NCBI GenBank assembly: GCA_964432415.1 | Contig: CAYSNW010000004.1 | Span: 62,001-126,000 of the forward strand | Length of the DNA stretch: 64,000 bases | Direction of reading: 5' to 3' | Source of the DNA: JAFECT01 sp964432415 | Lineage (GTDB): Bacteria; Pseudomonadota; Alphaproteobacteria; Caulobacterales; Caulobacteraceae | Shown: positions 41,367 to 51,937 of the stretch, piece by piece | Position numbering within the stretch: position 1 is the stretch's first letter | Layout: the number at the start of each line of letters is the position of its first letter | Translations under genes and position numbers: made by a program | Notes under the pieces: model-generated | Seen by the model: the letters and a program-made list of their open reading frames with translations, nothing else | What the model was told of the DNA's origin: nothing | The model's database searches: none

Positions 41367-41929
41367 GCCCGGACTCGTTGCGCAAGCTGCTGGCGCCGCT
41401 GAAGCGCTCGATCTCGATGATGGTGGCCCGGGGCCTGATCCAGCTGATCGAGGACGGCGGCACCCGCCAGAGCGTGCAGGTGCAGCTGCTGGCCGACGAG
41501 ATCGCCCCCGACGTGGAGCGGTTCCAGGACTACGGCCTGACCAGCAATCCTCACCCGGGCGCGGAGGCGATCTTCCTCGCCGTCGTCGGCTCGCGGACCC
41601 AGGGCGTGGTGATCAGGGTCGAGGATCGCCAGTATCGGCTGGCCGGCCTGGCCTCCGGGGAGGTCGCGCTCTACGACGACCTGGGCCAGACCGTCTGGCT
41701 GAAGCGCGACGGCATCTACATCGACACCCCCGGCAAGGTGATCGCCACCGCCCAGGGCGATGTGACGGTCAGCGCCGGCGGCACGGCCGAAGTGACCGCA
41801 CCCCACTGCAACCTGCTCTCCGACGACGTGAACCTGGGCGGCCCCGGCGGCAAGCCCATCGCGCGCCATGACGACCTAGTCGTCGCCGGGAAGATCGTCG
41901 CCAGCTCGACCAAGGTGAAGTCACTGTGA
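41363..41929 (+). CDS. Baseplate spike protein (Mu gp45-like)
   Basis: 188 residues (Mu gp45 197). An N-terminal OB-like part (VQVQLLADEIAPDVERFQDY, GLTSNPHPGAEAIFLAVVG) is followed by a triple-helix-forming region GDVTVSAGGTAEVTAPHCNL and LGGPGGKPIARHDDLVV at the tip. It pierces the outer membrane. The HxH iron site of P2/Mu spikes is not obvious here. Confidence 0.88.
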   Translation: MSPDSLRKLLAPLKRSISMMVARGLIQLIEDGGTRQSVQVQLLADEIAPDVERFQDYGLTSNPHPGAEAIFLAVVGSRTQGVVIRVEDRQYRLAGLASGEVALYDDLGQTVWLKRDGIYIDTPGKVIATAQGDVTVSAGGTAEVTAPHCNLLSDDVNLGGPGGKPIARHDDLVVAGKIVASSTKVKSL

Positions 41930-42375
41930 CCGACCTGGCCCTGATCTGGAACCCGGCCCTGTTCTCGGCCGACCTCGCCCTGAGTGCGCCCGACCTGGCC
42001 ACCGACGCCGGGCTGGACACGGCGGTGATCATCTCCCTGTTCACCGACCGCCGCGCCCGCGAGGACGACGAACTGCCGACCGGCAGCAACGACCCTCGGG
42101 GCTGGTGGGGCGACAGTTTCGCCGAGGTCACCGGCGACCAGATCGGCTCGCGCCTCTGGCTATTCGAGCGGGCGAAACAGACCCAGGCGACCCTGAACGG
42201 CTACCGGGAGGCGCTGGAAGAGGCGGTGGCCTGGATGGTCGAGGACGGGATCGCCGAGAGCGTGAAGGCCTCCACCTGGATCATCAACCCGGGTCAGATG
42301 GGCTGGTCGCTGGAGATCAAGCGCCCGAACGACCCGCGCCCGCGCCGCTATGACCACCTGTGGAGCAACACCTGA
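41926..42375 (+). CDS. Baseplate wedge protein (Mu gp46-like)
   Basis: 149 residues from GTG 41926. LDTAVIISLFTDRRAREDDE followed by RGWWGDSF and GSRLWLFERAKQT are conserved in the GP46 family (gp25-like wedge). It links the hub to the sheath. Confidence 0.9.
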   Translation: MTDLALIWNPALFSADLALSAPDLATDAGLDTAVIISLFTDRRAREDDELPTGSNDPRGWWGDSFAEVTGDQIGSRLWLFERAKQTQATLNGYREALEEAVAWMVEDGIAESVKASTWIINPGQMGWSLEIKRPNDPRPRRYDHLWSNT

Positions 42376-43430
42376 TGGCCCTGGCCCGCCCGACGCTCTC
42401 GACCCTGATCAATCGCGCCCTGACCGACGCCAACGCGGCCGTGGTGGGGGTGGACACCTTCCTGCGCCGCGCGGTCCTGCGGGTCCTGCCGATGGTGCAG
42501 GCCGCCCTGGCCCACAATCTTTGGGGTTATGTCGCGCGGGTCGCCCAGAACCTCATGTACGACACGGCGGACGCCGAGCACCTGGTCCGCCACGCGACCA
42601 TCTTCGACGTGCTGCAGAAGGAGCGCACTGTCGCCACCGGCCAGTTCCAGGTCACGGGTGTCAATGGAACGGGCATCACGATCGGCACGGTGGTGCAGCG
42701 GCAGGACGGGGTCGAGTGCGTGACCACGGCGGCGCCCGTCTGGGTGGGAACCACCGCGACCCTGGCCATCTCCGCCGCCGTCGCCGGCGCGGCGGGCAAC
42801 GCCGACATGGGGACCACGCTCACCTTCCCGACGCCGATCCTGAACGTCGCCACCCAGGGCGTGGTCACCGGGACCGACGGCCTGTCCGGAGGCGTCGATG
42901 ACGAAGACCCGGAGGATCTCCGCACGCGGCTGCTGGCCCGGATTCGCAACCCGCCCCAGGGGGGCTGCCAGACGGACTACGAGGCCTGGGCCAAGGAGGT
43001 CTCGGGGGTCACCCGCGCCTGGGTCTATCCCTCCTGGAACGGCCCGGGCACGGTCGGGGTGACCTTCGTGATGGACGGCCGGGTCAGCATCATCCCGCTC
43101 GCCGGCGACGTGACGGCGGTTTCGGCCCACATCGCCGCCGTTCGGCCGGTCACCGCCGGCGTGACAGTCTTCGCACCCACCACCAAGGCGCTGAATCTGA
43201 CGATCCATGCCGTGCCGGCGACGGCCGACGTGAAGGCCGCGATCGCCGCTTCGATCGCCGACCTCCTGACCCGTGAAGCGGAGCCGGGCGGCACGATCCT
43301 GCTCAGCCACATCCAGGAGGCCATCGCAGAGGCGGCGGGAGAGACCGACCACACCCTGACCGTCCCCAGCGCCAACGTCACCTCGGTCCCGGGCGAGCTC
43401 ATCGTCCTGGGCGCGATCACCTGGACCTGA
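42375..43430 (+). CDS. Baseplate J-like wedge protein (Mu gp47-like)
   Basis: 351 residues from ATG 42375, joined to gp46 by TGATGG. RPTLSTLINRALTDANAAVV, the central YDTADAEHLVRHATIFDV and GGVDDEDPEDLRTRLLARIR then PPQGGCQTDYEAWAKEV are classic Baseplate_J features. It forms the wedge periphery that controls contraction. Confidence 0.92.
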   Translation: MALARPTLSTLINRALTDANAAVVGVDTFLRRAVLRVLPMVQAALAHNLWGYVARVAQNLMYDTADAEHLVRHATIFDVLQKERTVATGQFQVTGVNGTGITIGTVVQRQDGVECVTTAAPVWVGTTATLAISAAVAGAAGNADMGTTLTFPTPILNVATQGVVTGTDGLSGGVDDEDPEDLRTRLLARIRNPPQGGCQTDYEAWAKEVSGVTRAWVYPSWNGPGTVGVTFVMDGRVSIIPLAGDVTAVSAHIAAVRPVTAGVTVFAPTTKALNLTIHAVPATADVKAAIAASIADLLTREAEPGGTILLSHIQEAIAEAAGETDHTLTVPSANVTSVPGELIVLGAITWT

Positions 43431-43433
43431 CCC

Positions 43434-43970
43434 ATGGCGACCGCACCCGAATATCTGCTTCAGCTCAAGTCGCTGCTCCCCACGGGCCGCGCCTGGCCGC
43501 GCGAGCCCGGGACCTGGCTGGAGAAGGTCCTGACCTTCCTGTCCCAGGAGCCGGCCCGCATCGATCTGCAGGCCCGTAGCCTGTTCGACGAAGCCGACCC
43601 CCGCACGGCGGACCTGCTGCTGCCGGACTGGGAGCGGGTCCTGGGCATTCCGGACGGTTGCGTGCCCCTGGCGGCCGACAAGCCCTCGCGGCGCCTGGCC
43701 GCCCACCACAAGCTCTCCGCCCAGGGCGGTCAGTCCTCGGCCTACTTCGTGGGGGTGGCGGCCGACTTGGGGTTCACGGCCACAGTGGTCGAGTACGCCC
43801 CCGCCCGCCTCGGCGATCGACTGGGCCAGCGCTGCTACGGCGTGAGCTGGCAATTCACCTGGAAGCTCTCGGTCTCGGCCTCGACCGGGGCCTTCGACCA
43901 CTCCGTCCTGGAGTGTGTGATCGGCCGCATCTCGCCGGCGCACACCTCCGTCTTCTTCGGCTATCCCTAG
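43434..43970 (+). CDS. DUF2313/YmfQ wedge protein (Mu gp48-like)
   Basis: 178 residues. YLLQLKSLLPTGRAWPREPG and EADPRTADLLLPDWERVLGI are signature motifs of DUF2313. It completes the wedge and contacts the fibre genes that follow. Confidence 0.9.
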   Translation: MATAPEYLLQLKSLLPTGRAWPREPGTWLEKVLTFLSQEPARIDLQARSLFDEADPRTADLLLPDWERVLGIPDGCVPLAADKPSRRLAAHHKLSAQGGQSSAYFVGVAADLGFTATVVEYAPARLGDRLGQRCYGVSWQFTWKLSVSASTGAFDHSVLECVIGRISPAHTSVFFGYP

Positions 43971-43978
43971 GGGGACCC

Positions 43979-44710
43979 ATGCACCGCGTAGACACCAACG
44001 GCAGCGTCTCAGGGATGTGGAGCGACGGGGACCCGGTCCACGGTGTCCTGCCCACCCAGTTCGGGAAGGACTGGTTCAACGATGTGCAGGAGAACATCCT
44101 GGCGGTCCTCACCCAGGCTGGCATCTCGCCGGTCAAGGGCACTTACACCCAGCTGCGCGATGCGATCATCGGCCTGATCTCCGGCGCCGCCGGCAGCGCG
44201 ACGACCAGCGTGGCGGGCTTGATCATGCTGGCCACCTCGGCCGAGGTGATCGCCGGGGTGAACGCGACCAAGGCGGTGACGCCCAACACCCTGGCCGCCC
44301 TGGCGGCCTCGACCACCCTGGCCGGGCTGCTCGGCATCGCCACCAACGCCGAGACTCAGGCAGGAACGGTGAACAACAAGGCGGTCACGCCGGACGACCT
44401 GTTTAGCTTCCCCCGAACGGTCTCGACCTCGGGCTATCTGCAGATCCCGGGCACGCCGCTGATCCTGCTGTGGGGCCAGTCGGGCGCCGGCAATTCCGGG
44501 GACACCACCACCGGGACCTTCCCGATCACCTTCCCCAACGCGTGCTTCAAGGTGTTCGGCTCGGCCATCTACGCCAGCGGCACGGCCAACACCGAGATCT
44601 CGGTCAACGTCATGGATTTCAGCAACAGCCAGGCTCACTTCGCCCACTGGCGGATCGCCGGCTCCTCGACCGACACCTCCTACGCCCAGTTCCTCGCCAT
44701 CGGTTATTGA
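43979..44710 (+). CDS. Tail fibre protein
   Basis: 243 residues from ATG 43979. A short N-terminal baseplate-binding part (VLPTQFGKDWFNDVQENILA) leads to a repeat-like shaft (ATSAEVIAGVNATKAVTPNT, then ATNAETQAGTVNNKAVTPDD) and a C-terminal receptor-binding domain with ILLWGQSGAG, FPITFPNACF and FLAIGY, like the gp53-type fibre tips. It is short compared with Mu S (504), so the esterase/lectin module may supply extra host binding. Confidence 0.82.
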   Translation: MHRVDTNGSVSGMWSDGDPVHGVLPTQFGKDWFNDVQENILAVLTQAGISPVKGTYTQLRDAIIGLISGAAGSATTSVAGLIMLATSAEVIAGVNATKAVTPNTLAALAASTTLAGLLGIATNAETQAGTVNNKAVTPDDLFSFPRTVSTSGYLQIPGTPLILLWGQSGAGNSGDTTTGTFPITFPNACFKVFGSAIYASGTANTEISVNVMDFSNSQAHFAHWRIAGSSTDTSYAQFLAIGY

Positions 44711-44722
44711 GGTCCCGCCGCC

Positions 44723-45364
44723 ATGACCCTCTACGCCTCCCACTCCGCCAAGGGCTTCTTCCACGCCGCGCTGCACGGCGCGCGCACCCGGCACATTCCG
44801 GACCCCAGCTGGGTCCGCCCGAACGTCCAGGTGCATGATCCCGACTGGGTTCGCCCCGTGCGCACCCTGCGCGTGGTGACCATCAACGGGGCCGACTACG
44901 TCCTGGAGCGCGGCGAAAAGGCCCCCGAGGGCGCGAGGGTCGAGAAGCGCAGGATCCCAGACCTTGGCGCCAAGCATCCGCTGATCGAGGTTCCCGACCG
45001 GTCGGCCAAGCACCCCACGATCGAGGTCGACAACCCCGACTGCCGCCTGCCGGCGGACGCGGTCGAGATCTCGGCCGAGCAGCACCAGGCGCTGCTGGCG
45101 GGCCAGGCGGCCGGCAAGGTGATCGTCTTCGGCCCCGAGGGGCCTTACCTGGACGACCCGTCCGCGCCCTCGGTCGAGCAGCAGCTCGCCCGCCTTCGCG
45201 ACACCCGCGACGCCAGGCTGAAGGCTTGCGACTGGACCCAGTTGGCCGACGCGGACCTGTCGGCCGAGCAGCTCGCGGCCTGGCGCGCCTACCGCCAGCA
45301 GCTGCGCGACCTGCCGGCGACGGCCGACCTGGACCAGGTCGCCTGGCCGACGCCGCCGGCGTGA
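44723..45364 (+). CDS. Tail fibre assembly chaperone-like protein
   Basis: 213 residues. The C-terminal part, LRDTRDARLKACDWTQLADA followed by AAWRAYRQQLRDLPATAD and VAWPTPPA, is the phage tail assembly chaperone (APC) module found downstream of fibre genes. The N-terminal half contains repeated IPD/PDW-type phrases (IPDPSWVRPN, DPDWVRPV; KHPLIEV, KHPTIEV), suggesting internal duplication. It helps fold or attach the fibre. Confidence 0.8.
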   Translation: MTLYASHSAKGFFHAALHGARTRHIPDPSWVRPNVQVHDPDWVRPVRTLRVVTINGADYVLERGEKAPEGARVEKRRIPDLGAKHPLIEVPDRSAKHPTIEVDNPDCRLPADAVEISAEQHQALLAGQAAGKVIVFGPEGPYLDDPSAPSVEQQLARLRDTRDARLKACDWTQLADADLSAEQLAAWRAYRQQLRDLPATADLDQVAWPTPPA

Positions 45365-45369
45365 GAACA

Positions 45370-45486
45370 CCCTCCCGAAAAGAGAGGGGGGCTGGGGCGC
45401 GCCAACGCCCCGAACCGCGGAGATGGATCCGCACCTTACGGGGGCTAGCACCCCGTTCAGTCCCCCCGCCGGCCGGACCGGCGGGG
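45370..45486 (+). promoter_or_regulatory. Tandem hairpins in the Dam leader
   Basis: Four inverted repeats lie in the 144-bp gap before the methyltransferase: CCCTC/GAGGG (45370-45388), GGGGCG/CGCCCC (45394-45411), ACGGGG/CCCCGT (45438-45456) and the 9-bp CCCCGCCGG/CCGGCGGGG (45464-45486). None is followed by a T tract. They may control translation or stability of the dam message. Confidence 0.55.
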
Positions 45487-45508
45487 TCAGTCGAGATCAA
45501 GAATCGTC

Positions 45509-46315
45509 ATGGAGTCGAGTCCCTCAACGCCGGTGAGGCCTGTCAGGCCGCCGGCCGCGTACATCGGAGGCAAGAGCCGCCTCTCCAAGCGCCTGGTCCA
45601 GATCATCGATCTGGTCCCCCACGAGACCTACGCCGAGCCGTTCCTGGGCATGGGCGGCGTCTTCCTGCGCCGTGAGCGCCAGCCCGGGGCGGAAGTGGTC
45701 AACGACTGGTCCAAGGACGTGGCCACCCTGTTTCGGGTGCTCCAGCGCCACTACGTCGCCTTTCTGGATATGTTGAGGTTCCAGCTCACCACCCGGGTGG
45801 AGTTCGAGCGGCTCTGTCAGGTCGACCCCGACACCCTGACCGACCTGGAGCGCTCGGCGCGGTTCCTCTACCTCCAGAAGACGGCCTTCGGCGGCAAGGT
45901 CGCGGGCCGCAATTTCGGCATGTCGCGCGATGGCCGCGGCGCCCGGTTCGACGTGACCAAGCTGCAGCCGATCCTGGAAGACATCCACACCCGCCTGGCC
46001 AGGGTCGTGATCGAGCGGCTCCCCTTCGCCGACTTCATCCGCCGCTACGACGGGCCGGGCACGCTGTTCTTCATCGACCCACCCTACTGGGATTGCGAGG
46101 ACGACTACGGCCAGGGGATGTTCTCACGGGCCGACTTCGGGGTTCTGAGAGGCCTCTTAGAGGCCCTGCGGGGGCGCTTCATCCTGACCATCAACGACCT
46201 GCCTGAGACCCGGGCGCTGTTCGAGGGCTTCCAGATCGAGCCGGTGCAGCTGACCTACCGGATTTCAGGCGCGCCGACGGTGGGCCGGGAGCTGATCGTC
46301 ATGGGGAGGGTGTGA
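45509..46315 (+). CDS. D12-class (Dam-type) DNA adenine methyltransferase
   Basis: 268 residues. Motif X YIGGK (18-22), motif I AEPFLGMGG (42-50) binding SAM, and motif IV DPPY (190-193) in order X-I-IV identify an alpha-type N6-adenine methyltransferase of the D12/Dam family. GATC is the usual target but cannot be read from the sequence. No cognate restriction enzyme is present. At the right end of the phage it takes the place of Mu mom and presumably protects phage DNA from host nucleases. Confidence 0.9.
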   Translation: MESSPSTPVRPVRPPAAYIGGKSRLSKRLVQIIDLVPHETYAEPFLGMGGVFLRRERQPGAEVVNDWSKDVATLFRVLQRHYVAFLDMLRFQLTTRVEFERLCQVDPDTLTDLERSARFLYLQKTAFGGKVAGRNFGMSRDGRGARFDVTKLQPILEDIHTRLARVVIERLPFADFIRRYDGPGTLFFIDPPYWDCEDDYGQGMFSRADFGVLRGLLEALRGRFILTINDLPETRALFEGFQIEPVQLTYRISGAPTVGRELIVMGRV

Positions 46316-46358
46316 GCCTGGTGGGGGCCCGAACTGGCGGATCGCGCTTTTTGGAGTG

Positions 46359-46378
46359 CTCTAAAAGCTCTTGTCCCA
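46359..46378 (-). repeat. Transposase-binding site R2
   Basis: Read inward: GGGACAAGAGCTTTTAGAGC. It differs from R1's core at only a few positions and is directly adjacent to it, as R1 and R2 are in Mu. Confidence 0.75.
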
Positions 46379-46405
46379 GACTCCAAAAGCTCTTGTCGCG
46401 CTACA
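46379..46405 (-). repeat. Right end with transposase-binding site R1
   Basis: Read inward it starts TGTAGCGCGACAAGAGC and ends TTTTGGAGTC, sharing TGTAG, GACA and TTGGAGTC with the left end. The final CA is at 46404-46405. Confidence 0.85.
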
Positions 46406-46410
46406 GCTTC
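46406..46410. repeat. Target-site duplication GCTTC, right copy
   Basis: Matches 4126-4130 exactly and directly follows the terminal CA. Confidence 0.9.
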
Positions 46411-46510
46411 TTTGCGTCGCAAGTCGAGGCTGATTCAATCTGGCAACTTGACCGGAACAGAAAAAGAACATAGAACAAACCAGCAACGCATTCGACGCCG
46501 GGAGAAGTCC

Positions 46511-46606
46511 ATGTTCCGCATGTTCCGTGAGACCGCCGCCTTCGCCTCCGTGTCCGCCTTTGTCTGGATGATGTGCTCGGTGGCGCATCTGGCGACCTCG
46601 GCCTGA
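46511..46606 (+). CDS. Very small hydrophobic protein
   Basis: 31 residues from ATG 46511 with GGGAGAAG eight bases upstream: one hydrophobic segment (FASVSAFVWMMCSVAHLA) after a short basic-aromatic start. Too short to assign. A similar small hydrophobic frame follows at 46619, suggesting a pair of small membrane peptides ahead of dnaE. Confidence 0.4.
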   Translation: MFRMFRETAAFASVSAFVWMMCSVAHLATSA

Positions 46607-46618
46607 TTGGTCCTGGAC

Positions 46619-46726
46619 GTGGACAAGCCTTCCATTTCCGCGGCCACGGCGCTGGGCGCCTCGATGGCTTGCATGCTGCTGGTGCTGATGCTTGCGGCGC
46701 CCGTGTGGGCGGCCGCCGCCGGCTGA
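46619..46726 (+). CDS. Very small hydrophobic protein, possible
   Basis: 35 residues from GTG 46619: a polar start, then MACMLLVLMLAAPVWAAAAG, which could be a membrane segment or a signal peptide. The ribosome binding site is weak and the start uncertain. It is the second of two adjacent small frames; no family recognised. Confidence 0.35.
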   Translation: MDKPSISAATALGASMACMLLVLMLAAPVWAAAAG

Positions 46727-46886
46727 TCCGGCCGGGAGGCCAGCTCCGATAATACGGTTGTTTTACGGTGTTTAACGGTGCGCCCGGCGATACGCTTCCG
46801 GTGGATAGATCGCCCCCGCGACGCCGCGCCACTGGCACGAGGACTGTGACTCGGGCTTAGCTGGCGGCACAGTCCCGGAGACCCGT

Positions 46887-50317
<3,431 letters not shown>

Positions 50318-50318
<1 letters not shown>

Positions 50319-50761
50319 TGCCTGATCCTTCTCCAGGTCGGGAGAAGGATGGGCCCCGGTCGCGCAGCGAACGGGAGGATGAGGGGCTCTGGGAGCGTTC
50401 CAGCACCGGCCGCGCCCGTCGTCTCCGCGCCGACGCGACGCTGGCGGAGAAGATGCTCTGGCATGAGCTGCGCGACCGCAAATTCCACGACCTCAAGTTC
50501 CGCCGCCAGCAGCCCGTCGAGCGTTACTTCGCCGACTTCGCCTGCGTCAGCGCCAGGGTCGTGATTGAGCTCGACGGCTGGAGCCACGAGCACACCGCCG
50601 ACTATGACGCCCGACGCACCGAGGTGATTGAGCGCGATGGCTGGCTGGTGGTTCGCTTCACCAATGAGGACGTCATCGAGCACATGTGGTGGGTGCTCGC
50701 CGAACTGACCCGCCTGCTCAAACCGGACCTGCCCGTACCCCCTCACCCTCCCACGCGCTAG
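50318..50761 (+). CDS. DUF559 endonuclease-like protein
   Basis: 147 residues from ATG 50318, overlapping the dnaE stop (TGATG). The DUF559 domain spans residues 33-135: ARRLRADATLAEKMLWHELR, FHDLKFRRQQPVERYFADFA, VVIELDGWSHEH and RDGWLVVRFTNEDV, the Vsr-like PD-(D/E)XK fold. Its substrate is unknown. The first 25 residues (PSPGREKDGPRSRSEREDEG) are encoded by a 74-bp repeat that recurs after the gene, so the true start may be internal, before RARRLRA. Confidence 0.8.
50327..50400. repeat. 74-bp repeat, copy A
   Basis: Starts CCTTCTCCAGGTCGGGAGAA (a hairpin) and ends GGGAGCGTTC. It matches copy B (50807-50880) at all but about six positions, at an offset of exactly 480 bp. Confidence 0.85.
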
Positions 50762-50798
50762 CGCGCGCAGGCCCCGCCCTCTCCCCTTGGGAGAGGGA
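50740..50798. repeat. Intergenic inverted-repeat element
   Basis: It contains CCCTCACCCTCCCACGCGC followed by the hairpin CCCTCTCCC-CTT-GGGAGAGGG (50778-50798). This style of repeat is common between genes in alphaproteobacteria. It overlaps the last codons of the DUF559 gene. Confidence 0.55.
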
Positions 50799-50799
50799 T

Positions 50800-51309
50800 C
50801 TAGAATCCTTCTCCCGGTCGGGAGAAGGATGGGCCCCGGTCGCGAAGCGACTGGGAGGATGAGGGGCTACGGGAGCGTTCAGACCCCCGCCCCACGTCAT
50901 CGCAAACCCCCGCCACGCTCGCGATCAAACCGCCCAGGCCCACCTGCAGCAGGCCGCCGGCGATGGTCGGCGCCATGACGTCCAGGCGCACCGGGCCGAT
51001 GTCGCCCACGATGCGCGCCAGCAGCCAGGCGACCATGCCGCCTCCGATCAGGCCGAACCCGGCCGCGGCGAAGCCGAGGATGCGCAGCGCCGTTCCCAGG
51101 CTCGCCGCCTTGGGCGCGAGGAGGCGGATCAGGCCAAGGATGGTCACCACGCCCAGGCACGGCGCCATGAGCACCAGCAGCATCTTGCCCGTCATCGGCA
51201 GGTCCACGATGAGACTGGTCAGCGGTTCGCCGATCCAGTGGATCAGGCCCAGACACCCCCCCAGCCCGCCGATCGCCAGCAGCAGGAACAGCCCCGTCGA
51301 GATCCGCAC
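50800..51309 (-). CDS. Membrane protein, unknown
   Basis: 169 residues with four likely membrane segments: residues 5-27, 42-63, 72-98 (approximately) and 112-133. The last one, IAGGLLQVGLGGLIASVAGV, has a MotA/ExbB flavour, but the match is too weak to name a family. The C-terminal 30 residues (SERSRSPSSSQSLRDRG onward) are encoded by repeat copy B and are probably not ancestral. It is followed upstream by the lipoprotein gene on the same strand, likely one operon. Confidence 0.6.
   Translation of the reverse strand: MRISTGLFLLLAIGGLGGCLGLIHWIGEPLTSLIVDLPMTGKMLLVLMAPCLGVVTILGLIRLLAPKAASLGTALRILGFAAAGFGLIGGGMVAWLLARIVGDIGPVRLDVMAPTIAGGLLQVGLGGLIASVAGVCDDVGRGSERSRSPSSSQSLRDRGPSFSRPGEGF
50807..50880. 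repeat. 74-bp repeat, copy B
   Basis: Direct repeat of copy A. It begins with the perfect hairpin CCTTCTCCC-GGTC-GGGAGAAGG. On the minus strand it supplies the last residues of the membrane protein that follows. Confidence 0.85.
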
Positions 51310-51714
51310 CTACTTCTTCTCCGGCGCGGCGTCGGAGGTCTCGACCGGCGCCAGCAGGTTACGCGCCGCATGGGCGCTGACCTCCACCGGCGCGATCTGG
51401 GTCCTGGCCAGGTCCTTCCGCCACGGGTTCATCCCGATGCAATAGCCGGTCAGGTCGCCGCAGGCGCGCACCTCGCCGGTCTCGCTGTCGATCACCACGA
51501 TGATCGCCTGGTCGTCCGCCTGGCGCGCGGCCTGGGGCGTGTCCTTGTTCGGTTGCGCCGCCACCAGCCGCTCCCACGGCGCCTCCGGCCGGTAGATGCC
51601 CACGCCCAGGTAGCGGCCGTGGTGCGGGGAGGCGACCGAGCCTTCCGGCTTCTTCTCACAGCCGCCGAGACCCAGCGCCGCCAGAGCCAGGCATCCGATG
51701 ATCCAGGGCTTCAC
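51310..51714 (-). CDS. Putative lipoprotein
   Basis: 134 residues from GTG 51714, with GGAGAG five bases upstream. The signal peptide KPWIIGCLALAALGLGGC ends in the lipobox LGGC. The mature protein has IIVVIDSETGEVRACGDLTG and YCIGMNPW; no domain recognised. A longer frame (51777) would add residues before the signal peptide and is not preferred. It ends where the membrane-protein gene begins. Confidence 0.65.
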   Translation of the reverse strand: MKPWIIGCLALAALGLGGCEKKPEGSVASPHHGRYLGVGIYRPEAPWERLVAAQPNKDTPQAARQADDQAIIVVIDSETGEVRACGDLTGYCIGMNPWRKDLARTQIAPVEVSAHAARNLLAPVETSDAAPEKK

Positions 51715-51794
51715 AGGTCTCTCCGCGACGGTGGAACTGATCGCCGCCACTGTCCCACCTTGGCCGTTCGGCGCCAACGCTGCTGAGAGAACGC

Positions 51795-51875
51795 TTGATT
51801 TTTCCGCCCTCTGGTCCTATCTCGCGCCCATCTCGCACGCAGACACGTGACCGGCCGGGGAGTTCCCGGCCGTTT
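51795..51875 (+). promoter_or_regulatory. Likely rpsB promoter and leader hairpin
   Basis: TTGATT (51795-51800), 17 bp, TATCTC (51818-51823) is a plausible promoter. Within the resulting leader, CGGCCGGG-GAGTT-CCCGGCCG (51852-51872) is followed by TTT, resembling an attenuator. Ribosomal-protein leaders are often autoregulated; that is inference here. Confidence 0.4.
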
Positions 51876-51937
51876 CCGTTCCGAGGCTCGAACGAGCTTT
51901 TCGTCTGCGGAGGCCATCGGAAGAAAGGTACTACACC

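Larger units (their letters stand above)
4131..46405. mobile_element. Mu-like transposable prophage, complete (42,275 bp)
   Basis: The left end starts TGTAGAGGGACA at 4131. The right end, read inward, starts TGTAGCGCGACA at 46405. Both are followed by related end-binding repeats and flanked by the duplication GCTTC. Between them are all expected modules: repressor, Ner, MuA/MuB-like transposition proteins, GemA, Mor-like activator, lysis, Mu gp27-29 packaging and portal proteins, head, contractile tail, fibre and a DNA-modification gene. Gene order follows Mu closely, except that the gpG-like protein comes after gp36, and a four-gene surface module is inserted between portal and F-like genes. 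Insertion is intergenic, between a lipoprotein gene and the dnaE region. No large deletion is seen; the only suspect frames are at poly-G/C tracts. Confidence 0.95.

Noticed and set aside
46345..46370. Inverted repeat near the right end considered as a terminator
   Set aside because: It is formed largely by overlapping end-binding sites and has no T tract.
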